Assembly: GCA_031289865.1 (NCBI GenBank)
Contig: JAITOQ010000165.1
Coordinates: 1-22,922 of the forward strand
Source of the DNA: Clostridiales bacterium
GTDB taxonomy: Bacteria > Bacillota > Clostridia > Christensenellales > JAISNN01
Reading direction: 5' to 3'
Length of the DNA: 22,922 bases
In this document: in pieces, positions 8,065 to 14,524 of the stretch
How positions within the stretch are numbered: the stretch's first letter is position 1
How the letters are laid out: each line of letters starts with the position of its first letter
Notes under the pieces: generated by a model
What the model was told of the DNA's origin: nothing
The model's database searches: none
The model's input: the letters and a program-made list of their open reading frames with translations, nothing else
Made by a program: the position numbers and the translations under genes

Positions 8065-8994
8065 TTACGCCTTGCCGTTACAGCCCAAAACCTCTACGAG
8101 CTTGTGTCGGACTACTTCGGTAATCGCGGCTCTTGCGGGAGTGAGGTATTGGCGCGGGTCAAAGTGCGACGGGTTGTCGTGCATATGCTTGCGAATGCTT
8201 GCGGTAAATGCAAGTCTCAAGTCGCTGTCGATATTGATTTTGCAGACCGCCATTTTTGCGGCTTGACGAAGCATTTCTTCGGGAACGCCCTTTGCGCCGT
8301 CCATCAACCCGCCGTTTTCGTTGATGATTTTGACAAATTTTTCGGGAACGCTTGACGCGCCGTGGAGAACGATAGGGAAGCCCGGAAGGCGTTTTCCAAC
8401 CTCTTCGAGGATATCAAAGCGGAGTTTGGCTTCGCCTTTAAACTTGAATGCGCCGTGACTTGTCCCGATAGCGATTGCGAGGCTGTCCACGCCCGTCTTT
8501 TCAACGAACTCTTGTACTTGAGCGGGATCTGTGTAAGACGAATCCTTTTCGGATACGTTGACCGCGTCTTCTACACCCGCGAGCCGTCCGAGCTCCGCTT
8601 CGACGACTACGCCCTTGTCGTGCGCGTATTCGACGACTTTTTTGGTGATTTTGATGTTTTCTTCAAAGCTGTGGTGCGATGCGTCGATCATGACGGAGCT
8701 GAATCCTCCGTCGATGCTGTCCTTGCAAAGCTCAAAGCTGTCGCCGTGATCGAGATGCAGACAGATCGGTAGACCGCTGTCCTCAACCGCCGCTTCTACG
8801 AGCTTTCTGAGGTAGATCGGATTTGCGTATTTACGCGCACCCGACGACGCTTGGAGTATGAGAGGAGCTTTTTCCGCTTTTGCGGCGTCTACGATCCCTT
8901 GAATGATCTCCATGTTGTTGACGTTAAACGCGCCGATCGCGTATCCGCCCGCATAAGCTTTTTTAAACATTTCAGTGCTTGTTACTAATGGCAT
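8065..8994 (-). CDS. fba: Class II fructose-1,6-bisphosphate aldolase
   Basis: 309 residues from the chosen ATG, the usual length for the short class II subfamily. This zinc enzyme cleaves fructose 1,6-bisphosphate to dihydroxyacetone phosphate and glyceraldehyde 3-phosphate in cytosolic glycolysis, and runs in reverse in gluconeogenesis. Visible signatures: N-terminal PLVTSTEMFKKAYAGGYAIG, the catalytic and zinc segment HLDHGDSF (D82, H83), VEAELG (131-136), the zinc histidine in IGTSHGAFKF (H180), LHGASSV (H211), and the C-terminal NIDSDLRLAFTASIR phosphate-binding region. Start: ATG 8994 is preceded by GGAGG with 9-nt spacing; the longer in-frame ATG at 9084 would place the -10 box inside the gene. 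It has its own promoter and a single-gene layout. Related ketose-bisphosphate aldolases (tagatose type) share the fold, but fructose bisphosphate is the most likely substrate. Confidence 0.93.
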   Translation of the reverse strand: MPLVTSTEMFKKAYAGGYAIGAFNVNNMEIIQGIVDAAKAEKAPLILQASSGARKYANPIYLRKLVEAAVEDSGLPICLHLDHGDSFELCKDSIDGGFSSVMIDASHHSFEENIKITKKVVEYAHDKGVVVEAELGRLAGVEDAVNVSEKDSSYTDPAQVQEFVEKTGVDSLAIAIGTSHGAFKFKGEAKLRFDILEEVGKRLPGFPIVLHGASSVPEKFVKIINENGGLMDGAKGVPEEMLRQAAKMAVCKINIDSDLRLAFTASIRKHMHDNPSHFDPRQYLTPARAAITEVVRHKLVEVLGCNGKA

Positions 8995-9055
8995 TTTTAT
9001 AAGCCTCCGTAAGAATATTGACCTTTTTAAGGAAGGTTTACCTTTTTTCTCATAC

Positions 9056-9084
9056 ATTATATACCAAATCCGAACAAAATGCAA
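9056..9084 (-). promoter_or_regulatory. Promoter of fba
   Basis: On the minus strand, TTGCAT (9079-9084), a 17-bp spacer and TATAAT (9056-9061). This gives a leader of about 55 nt before ATG 8994. Confidence 0.7.
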
Positions 9085-9100
9085 GAGAAATGCAAAGAAA

Positions 9101-9171
9101 ATTGAAAGTTGTAGCGTTGGTTTAATGCAGAATTGCGAATAAAATCGTAGGGGACAGCCGCGAATCGTCCC
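9101..9171 (+). repeat. Degenerate mosaic repeat
   Basis: ATTGAAAGTTG heptamer remnant, then TGCAGAATTGCGAATAAAATC, then GTAGGGGAC...GTCCCG, a worn form of the GGGACGATG hairpin. The module order matches 20062-20176. Confidence 0.6.
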
Positions 9172-9283
9172 GTGTCCTCATAAAAAAAACCTATGACACC
9201 TCATCAAAAAAAATCTCCGACACCTCATTAAAAAAACAGCAAAAAGAAACTTTAAAAATTTTAAAAAATTTTTCAAAAAGGTA

Positions 9284-9312
9284 TTTACAAAGCTTACAAA
9301 TTGTGCTACAAT
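9284..9312 (+). promoter_or_regulatory. Promoter of a short orphan transcript
   Basis: TTTACA (9284-9289), a 17-bp spacer, TACAAT (9307-9312). The unit it drives ends at the strong terminator at 9488-9526, well before the collagen-like gene. Confidence 0.6.
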
Positions 9313-9364
9313 GAACTCGATAGATAAAATCATTCAAAATACCGACAAAACGGGGGAATGGTAA

Positions 9365-9472
9365 ATGAAGCGCAATACTACATATATGCGGGGGGGGGGG
9401 CATTATTTAGCCTCCAAATGGACTGTAACGACCTCTTATCGGGGACGCGTTTCACTGTCAAAATTTCGATAA
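9365..9472 (+). CDS. Possible 35-residue small protein or leader peptide with an 11-G tract
   Basis: ATG 9365 follows a GGGGG ribosome-site-like run (9352-9356) with 8-nt spacing. The frame reads MKRNTTYMRGGGHYLASKWT and continues basic and polar to a TAA at 9470. Bases 9390-9400 are eleven G in a row inside the frame (encoding the GGG), so slippage would shift the frame. A 17-codon frame from ATG 9358 runs through the same tract. I recognise no family. The unit may instead be a small RNA or attenuator-type leader; coding status is uncertain. Confidence 0.3.
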   Translation: MKRNTTYMRGGGHYLASKWTVTTSYRGRVSLSKFR

Positions 9473-9487
9473 AGCACGGTAAAACAA

Positions 9488-9526
9488 CCGCTGCGGGTCC
9501 TTAACGGCACCCTCGGCGGCTTTTTT
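9488..9526 (+). terminator. Intrinsic terminator ending the orphan unit
   Basis: Stem CCGCTGCGGGT (9488-9498) with ACCCTCGGCGG (9509-9519), one G-U pair and one mismatch, followed by CTTTTTT. It closes a roughly 200-nt transcript begun at the 9284-9312 promoter. Read-through could make the unit a leader of the collagen-like gene 140 nt further on. Confidence 0.8.
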
Positions 9527-9666
9527 ATTTACAAAAAATCCAAATAAAAAATCAAAAAAACAGAACACTAAAACGGAATACTAAAAACAGAAAAACCAAA
9601 ATAGAAAGCTAAAGCAGAACATTAAAACAGAATTCCAAAAAAAAATAAATAAAGGAGATTCAATCT

Positions 9667-12537
9667 ATGAAGAAAGGAATTGTTGCAATTGTACTGATGT
9701 TCGTTATCGCACTCGGTGCATCGGCGATCGCGCTTGTCACGGTCACCAAAAAAGACGGAGGCGGAGGAAAGTCCGCTTACGAATTAGCCGTTGAAAACGG
9801 CTTTGACGGAACCCTTGAGCAGTGGCTCGATTCGCTCAACGGGACAAATGCTACGGATAGCGGTACAATTTGGTATACGGGAACAATTATCCCTCAGACC
9901 GCGCTTGGCGGCAACGGGGATTTTTATCTCAAAAAGGATACGAGCGAGGTCTACTTAAAAACGGACGGCGAATGGACGCTCTATCTCGACATTAAGGGCG
10001 AAACGGGACTCGCGGGGCTTCCGGGAACGGACGGCTCAAAATGGCTTCTCGGAGCGGGTGTGCCTAACGGAACGATCGGAAACGACGGCGACTTTTATTT
10101 GGATATCGATTTGTGCGGCGTGTGGATAAAGGACAGCGGAACATGGAGCTTGACGCTGAATATCAAAGGTGATAACGGCGCGGACGGCGCGACGTGGCTC
10201 AGCGGCGAAGGCGTACCGACGGCTATAATCGGTAAGGACGGAGATTTTTATCTCGACATACTCACGAGCGACGTCTATATCAAAGAGACGGGCGCATGGG
10301 AATTTGCCGTAAACATTAAAGGCGCGGACGGCGCGAACGGCACAAACGGATCGCAAGGCGAAACGGGAGCAACGGGTCCTCAAGGTCCGCAAGGCGAGAC
10401 GGGTGCGGACGGTACGAACGGCACAAACGGATCACAAGGCGAAACGGGAGCAACGGGTCCGCAAGGTCCGCAAGGTCCGCAAGGCGAAACGGGTGCGGAC
10501 GGTACGAACGGCACAAACGGCACAAACGGATCACAAGGCGAAACGGGAGCAACGGGTCCTCAAGGGCCTCAAGGCGAAACGGGCGCGGACGGCACAAACG
10601 GCTCGAACGGCGCGCAAGGTGAAACCGGAGCAACGGGTCCTCAAGGGCCGCAAGGTGAGACGGGTACAAACGGCACAAACGGTACAAACGGCACAAACGG
10701 CGCGACATGGTTGTCGGGTGCGGGAGTACCGTCGGCGGAGCTTGGAAGCGTAGGTGATTTTTATCTCAATATAACCAACGGCGACGTTTACAAAAAGACG
10801 GGTTCGGGTTGGGGAGCTTCGGTTGTAAATATCAAAGGGCCTAAGGGTGATACGGGTGATACCGGCGCAACGGGAGCAACGGGAGCAAACGGCGCGACGT
10901 GGTTTGTCGGTATCGGTCTTCCGTCTTCCTCGTCGGGAGCAACGGGCGACTTTTACCTCGATACCGTGACGGGAAAGATTTATACGAAGGGCGCAAGTAC
11001 ATGGACGGAGACCGCAAGGATTGCGGTACAGCCGTTCGCGGGTAAGACGTGGGTCGCTATCGGCGACAGTATTACTCAAGCGGATGTGAGTTGGACGGAC
11101 AACGATACGGTTGGCGGCTATGTTCCGAGAGTAAAAGAGGCTTTGGGCTTCGGAACGGCGGTAAACAGCGGATTATCGGGTTCGACGTTGGTCGGTTGGG
11201 CATCCGCTGCAAACGGCAGCCCGTATAAGCTTACGGATATAAAAGCAAGCTATGCGAGCGCGGACGTTATCACTGTTTGGCTCGGAACGAACGACTACAA
11301 TCAAAGTAAGCCTTTAGGCGTGTACGGCGATACGGGTACTTCGACAGTATACGGAGCGGTGTATACGATACTCAGCTATCTTACCTCAAATTTCCCGTCC
11401 GCGCTCATCATCATGATGACGCCGACTCCCGAAATGACGGCGGGGATATCGTCCTCTTGGAATTCCGTAAACTCGATAGGCGTATCCTTAAACGATATTT
11501 GCAACGCGATTTTACGCGTGTCAAACGACTTTGCGGTACCCGTATTGGATCTCCACAGAGTGTCGGGTATTAACGAAAACACCGCGTCGGTCTATTTGAG
11601 GAGCGACAACATTCATTTGGTTGCGGCGGGTTATGTGAGAGTGTCTACGCTGATTTCGGAATTTATCAAAGCTCCGACGACGACTTCGTATTCGTTGGGC
11701 GACCTCGAGGATCGCTTGACCGCTCTCGAAAACGCTTCTACAACACAGCTTGTCTTTTCCGTTCAACCGAGCGCGACAGCGCAAGTGAGTACGACTTTGG
11801 TCAAGGTCACATGGCGGCTGAACGTACCGGGCGCGATTGTCTCAAGGGTGAAGGTCGGCAGCGGAGAATTTGAGGATATCATTCCGGAGAAAGTCAACGG
11901 CGTCTTTATCGCATGGGTGACGGTTTCGGGAGGCGTCGGAGCGCATGCGTATATAATAGTCAGAGTGGAAAACGCCGTAGGGTATGTTGACAGCGATACT
12001 ATCGACTATGTGATTACCTCCGTGGATCACTTTAGCTTTGGTGCGCAAGGAACGGGCGGTAAGACGTACGATTTGACCGTTCCGGAAAATATTACGTCAA
12101 ACAGCAGCGCGTGGCAGAACTTTTTAGTAGATACGACGAACAATCTTACGCAAGGGACAAGAATATCGTTTGTCTATAATATCGGAGCGGACTTGTTGTT
12201 CGGCATTTCAAAATCAATTACAGTAACGGAGGGCGGTATCGCGGGTATTCCGCTGCTTCCGCTGTTGTATTTCAGCAATGCGGAAGGCGGGCAGCTGTGT
12301 GTTTTCAGTGAGGCAAACGGACTCACCCCTCATCGGACGGGCGTTGCGTTAAAGGACGGCGCGGTAATAGAAATTGTCCTCGGCGCGACCGAATTGGAAC
12401 TGTATATCGACGGAGTAAAGATCAATATCAAAGCTCTCATAAGCGGGGCGGGATTGTTTGACCTCACTTACGATACGCCGAACTATTTGGTCTTGGACGT
12501 TTCCAACGGCTCGCCGACCGGCTTGACAAAGAGTTAA
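9667..12537 (+). CDS. Secreted collagen-like protein with SGNH hydrolase domain
   Basis: 956 residues. A Sec signal peptide (MKKGIVAIVLMFVIALGASA) is followed by a SAYELAVENGFDGTLEQWLDSL motif seen in Gram-positive surface proteins. Five copies of a roughly 50-residue module (W..G.G.P....G..GDFYLD....VY.K..G.W....IKG) cover about 68-455. A Gly-X-Y collagen-like run of some 40 triplets (219-343, GETGATGPQGPQ, GADGTNGTNG) sits between modules 3 and 4. Residues 459-668 are an SGNH/GDSL esterase domain with GDSIT (nucleophile S468), GTND (540-543) and SDNIH (D647, H650). An Ig-like segment and a beta-sandwich-like C-terminus follow, with no sorting signal. It probably deacylates or de-esterifies a surface or host glycan; substrate unknown. 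AAGGAGAT lies 8 nt upstream of ATG 9667. The GXY DNA is internally repetitive and may vary in length. Confidence 0.88.
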   Translation: MKKGIVAIVLMFVIALGASAIALVTVTKKDGGGGKSAYELAVENGFDGTLEQWLDSLNGTNATDSGTIWYTGTIIPQTALGGNGDFYLKKDTSEVYLKTDGEWTLYLDIKGETGLAGLPGTDGSKWLLGAGVPNGTIGNDGDFYLDIDLCGVWIKDSGTWSLTLNIKGDNGADGATWLSGEGVPTAIIGKDGDFYLDILTSDVYIKETGAWEFAVNIKGADGANGTNGSQGETGATGPQGPQGETGADGTNGTNGSQGETGATGPQGPQGPQGETGADGTNGTNGTNGSQGETGATGPQGPQGETGADGTNGSNGAQGETGATGPQGPQGETGTNGTNGTNGTNGATWLSGAGVPSAELGSVGDFYLNITNGDVYKKTGSGWGASVVNIKGPKGDTGDTGATGATGANGATWFVGIGLPSSSSGATGDFYLDTVTGKIYTKGASTWTETARIAVQPFAGKTWVAIGDSITQADVSWTDNDTVGGYVPRVKEALGFGTAVNSGLSGSTLVGWASAANGSPYKLTDIKASYASADVITVWLGTNDYNQSKPLGVYGDTGTSTVYGAVYTILSYLTSNFPSALIIMMTPTPEMTAGISSSWNSVNSIGVSLNDICNAILRVSNDFAVPVLDLHRVSGINENTASVYLRSDNIHLVAAGYVRVSTLISEFIKAPTTTSYSLGDLEDRLTALENASTTQLVFSVQPSATAQVSTTLVKVTWRLNVPGAIVSRVKVGSGEFEDIIPEKVNGVFIAWVTVSGGVGAHAYIIVRVENAVGYVDSDTIDYVITSVDHFSFGAQGTGGKTYDLTVPENITSNSSAWQNFLVDTTNNLTQGTRISFVYNIGADLLFGISKSITVTEGGIAGIPLLPLLYFSNAEGGQLCVFSEANGLTPHRTGVALKDGAVIEIVLGATELELYIDGVKINIKALISGAGLFDLTYDTPNYLVLDVSNGSPTGLTKS
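10321..10701 (+). repeat. Collagen-like Gly-X-Y coding repeat
   Basis: Near-identical 9-bp-based blocks (GGTCCTCAAGGTCCGCAAGG, ACGAACGGCACAAACGG) are repeated in varying number. Blocks GSQGETGATGPQGPQGETG and ADGTNGTN recur four to five times with few base changes, which favours recombination and length change. Confidence 0.85.
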
Positions 12538-12565
12538 AAATACTCGTCGGCATAATACGGATAGG

Positions 12566-12602
12566 AAAAAAGACGGTTTGTCACACGACAAGCCGTCTTT
12601 TT
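12566..12602 (+). terminator. Intrinsic terminator of the collagen-like gene
   Basis: AGACGGTTTGTC pairs with GACAAGCCGTCT around ACAC and is followed by TTTTT; an A-run precedes it. It begins 28 nt after the stop codon. Confidence 0.9.
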
Positions 12603-12622
12603 CTGCCGTTTTAATGGGTAGT

Positions 12623-12771
12623 TTTACTCGTGAATGACGAGTAAAGTTGGTATTTTTGAGGGGTTTTACTCGTGGTTGACGAGTAAAGTTTGTATTTTTA
12701 TGAGGTTTTACTCGTGGTTGACGAGTAAAGTTGGCATTTTTATGGTGTTTTACTCGTGAGCGACGAGTAAA
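12623..12771 (+). repeat. Four perfect hairpins at exact 42-bp period
   Basis: Each unit has arms TTTACTCGT and ACGAGTAAA (9 bp, no mismatch) around a 5-nt loop (GAATG, GGTTG, GGTTG, GAGCG). The hairpins start at 12623, 12665, 12707 and 12749. The 19-nt linkers are alike (GTTGGTATTTTTATGAGGT type). It lies between the collagen-like gene terminator and the terminator of the convergent membrane-protein gene, with no gene inside. Confidence 0.92.
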
Positions 12772-12800
12772 AAATAAAAGTCGGAGATTTTCCCCCGACT
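12769..12800 (-). terminator. Terminator of the YczE-like membrane protein gene
   Basis: On the minus strand AGTCGG and CCGACT (12779-12784, 12795-12800) pair around a 10-nt loop and are followed by TTTTATTTTTT. As at 4880-4917, the palindromic element (copy C) lies between stop codon and terminator. Confidence 0.6.
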
Positions 12801-12839
12801 CATTATCGAACTCTATAAAAAGCGTTAAAGTTTTAAAAA

Positions 12840-12884
12840 AGAGCGCGAGAAAAAATTTTTGAAAAAATTTTGTCTCGCACCTCT
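12840..12884 (+). repeat. CDS-abutting palindromic element, copy C (short form)
   Basis: Arms AGAGCGCGAGAAAAAATTTT and AAAATTTTGTCTCGCACCTCT around a TGAA-type centre. Its CACCTCT end is 17 nt from the stop codon of the minus-strand membrane protein. Confidence 0.85.
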
Positions 12885-12901
12885 CTTCTCAAAAAAACAA
12901 A

Positions 12902-13918
12902 TCAATAGTCGGCGATTTCGCCGTAAGCTTTTTCGGTTTTGTCAAAGATGCAGCGAAAGTCAAAGAAGATGTTGAGGACAAAAGTGATGATACCGATGGC
13001 GAGACTCATGGTAAAGAGGAGGATAACCGTACCGATACCGAGTGCTTCGACGCGGATTTTTCCGAAGAGGAGGAGGGACAGTCCCGCGGAGATTAGGATA
13101 AAAACGATATCGAGCGGAACCTTGATAAAGAGGATAGAAAGACTGTTTTTGTTCAGTCCGAATTTTTTGGTTTTTTCAGCAAGCTCCTTTTCCATGGTTT
13201 CAAACGGTAGGAGCGGGACATGGCAGCGAAAGAAAAAGGTCATCGAGAGCGCGGACAAAAAGAACCCGATACCGAAGCTCAGTATTCTGTCGTTCATTGC
13301 GGTGACGGCAAAATCCGCCGCCCAACCCATAAAAAGATCCAAAATAAAGACGTAGACGAGTGCGATACCGATCGCGAGGAGATACCGCCACTTAAATTTG
13401 TGGGTCAGAAATACCGCGGCGAGTACATAAATACCTTGTATAATGAGATTCCATGTCCCCAGCGATATCTTGTCAAAATACATCGACAAGAGGAGGGGTA
13501 CGGACTGCACCGCCGTCACTCCGAAATCCGCTTTGATCATAAACACCTTGCCCGCGGCAAGAAAAACAAGCGCAAAAATCAGTGCAAGCTCGTTGTAAAT
13601 CACGGGTTTGTGCTTGATGAGCGTAAAGATTTTCGGTTTCGGCTTTTGTTTAGGGGACTCGCTGACCTTGACGCCGCCGTAATAGTACGTACCGTAATAC
13701 GCGGCTTGAAGGGGCGGCAAATTGACCGTCCCTTCGCGATTGTCGGGAAGATTGATTTTTTCGCCGTCGGGCAGAATAAACGCGTCGAGTGCCTCGATCA
13801 TTTCCGCGCTTTCGCCCGCGTCGTACAAGCTCGACTGTCCGCGAAATGTCGGACGAGTATTTACGGCGCGTTGCGGAGGTGTAGGAGAACCGACGGATTT
13901 TTTGTTGGTTTTAGCCAT
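12902..13918 (-). CDS. YczE/DUF6198-like integral membrane protein
   Basis: 338 residues from ATG 13918. The first about 95 residues are polar and proline-rich (MAKTNKKSVGSPTPPQRAVN...), probably a disordered cytoplasmic tail. Six or seven membrane segments follow, starting at IYNELALIFALVFLAAGKVF. The stretch AGKVFMIKADFGVTAVQSVP resembles the conserved entrance of YczE/YitT-like proteins (G..L..KAD.GVS...S.P), and SLGTWNLIIQG is also typical. Function is unknown in the family; transport is only a guess. Start choice: GTAGGT lies 9 nt upstream of ATG 13918; the longer frame would begin at a GTG at 13939 and would put that ribosome site inside the gene. The N-terminal tail is longer than in usual family members. 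Confidence 0.75.
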   Translation of the reverse strand: MAKTNKKSVGSPTPPQRAVNTRPTFRGQSSLYDAGESAEMIEALDAFILPDGEKINLPDNREGTVNLPPLQAAYYGTYYYGGVKVSESPKQKPKPKIFTLIKHKPVIYNELALIFALVFLAAGKVFMIKADFGVTAVQSVPLLLSMYFDKISLGTWNLIIQGIYVLAAVFLTHKFKWRYLLAIGIALVYVFILDLFMGWAADFAVTAMNDRILSFGIGFFLSALSMTFFFRCHVPLLPFETMEKELAEKTKKFGLNKNSLSILFIKVPLDIVFILISAGLSLLLFGKIRVEALGIGTVILLFTMSLAIGIITFVLNIFFDFRCIFDKTEKAYGEIADY

Positions 13919-14020
13919 AATTTGATACCTACTTCTCACAAACGGAGTTTGTTGATTCGGAACGCGTATTTTTCTTTTTAAAAAACGATTTATACCGCAT
14001 TTTAAATTTTTGCTACGGTA

Positions 14021-14389
14021 TTATTTCTTTGGGAAATAGCCTTCGGGAACGGAACCGGGCGCAGCGACCTTTGCGAACAAAGCCTTTAGGACGCGCCGTG
14101 CGGGTATTTTTAACATTATACCGAAAGATCCTTCTAAGCCTGATTCTCCGCCATATACGCCCGGAAGGAACTGCCACAACGGCACCCACGATTCTACGAC
14201 AAGCTTACCGGGTGTGGCGAAGGATGCGGTAAAGAACTTCGGCGCGACAAGAAATCCGCGTCCTTTTTTGTAGGCCTTTTCACCTTTATGTTTGACGAAT
14301 CTAAAGCCGTTTTGGGCAAAAAATTCTTGAAGAGTTTTTTGCAAAGTGTTCGGGTCAAGGTTGGTTTTGATGGTTGTGGTTGATCTCAT
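14021..14389 (-). CDS. Hypothetical small protein, family not recognised
   Basis: 122 residues from ATG 14389, which has GGGAGA 8 nt upstream; the longer frame to 14431 would use part of the leader hairpin as coding sequence. It begins MRSTTTIKTNLDPNTLQKTL, then QEFFAQNGFRFVKHKGEKAY, a KKGRGFLVAPKFF segment and a VVESWVPL strand, ending basic with a lysine tail (PEGYFPKK). There is no signal peptide or long membrane helix. The alternating strand pattern suggests a small alpha/beta or PH-like fold, but I assign no function. It has its own strong promoter (14449-14477) and a leader hairpin, so it is a single-gene unit. Confidence 0.7.
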   Translation of the reverse strand: MRSTTTIKTNLDPNTLQKTLQEFFAQNGFRFVKHKGEKAYKKGRGFLVAPKFFTASFATPGKLVVESWVPLWQFLPGVYGGESGLEGSFGIMLKIPARRVLKALFAKVAAPGSVPEGYFPKK

Positions 14390-14415
14390 AAATACATTCT
14401 CCCTTTTTGTTTTTT

Positions 14416-14439
14416 GAAAATTCTTCGACAAGAATTTTC
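14416..14439 (-). promoter_or_regulatory. Leader hairpin of the small hypothetical gene
   Basis: Perfect 10-bp arms GAAAATTCTT and AAGAATTTTC around a CGAC tetraloop. It starts within a few bases of the predicted transcript 5' end and ends before the ribosome site, so it could protect the mRNA 5' end or be an operator at the start site. Confidence 0.55.
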
Positions 14440-14448
14440 CTTTATATT

Positions 14449-14477
14449 ATTTTATCATACGATATGCACCGTGTCAA
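14449..14477 (-). promoter_or_regulatory. Promoter of the small hypothetical gene
   Basis: On the minus strand, TTGACA (14472-14477), a 17-bp spacer, TAAAAT (14449-14454): near consensus for sigma-A. Confidence 0.8.
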
Positions 14478-14524
14478 TACGTTTTTGTAAAATTTTTTGA
14501 GGTTTTGGGAGGAAATGCGATGGA

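Noticed and set aside
9313..9526. T-box or other known riboswitch
   Set aside because: The GGGT...ACCG segments near the terminator look faintly T-box-like, but the AGGGTGGNACCGCG core is absent and the downstream gene is not an amino-acid or aminoacyl-tRNA gene.
10316..11079. Minus-strand frames across the collagen-like repeats
   Set aside because: They are Arg/Leu/Cys-rich mirror translations of the GXY-coding DNA and have no independent signals.
12623..12771. CRISPR array
   Set aside because: The repeated part is a 9-bp inverted repeat with a 5-nt loop, and the 19-nt linkers are similar to each other rather than unique; there are no cas genes.
13220..13981. 253-residue plus-strand frame opposite the YczE-like gene
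   Set aside because: It is antisense to a clear membrane protein, its translation is Arg/Lys-rich without a recognisable domain, and there is no ribosome site.
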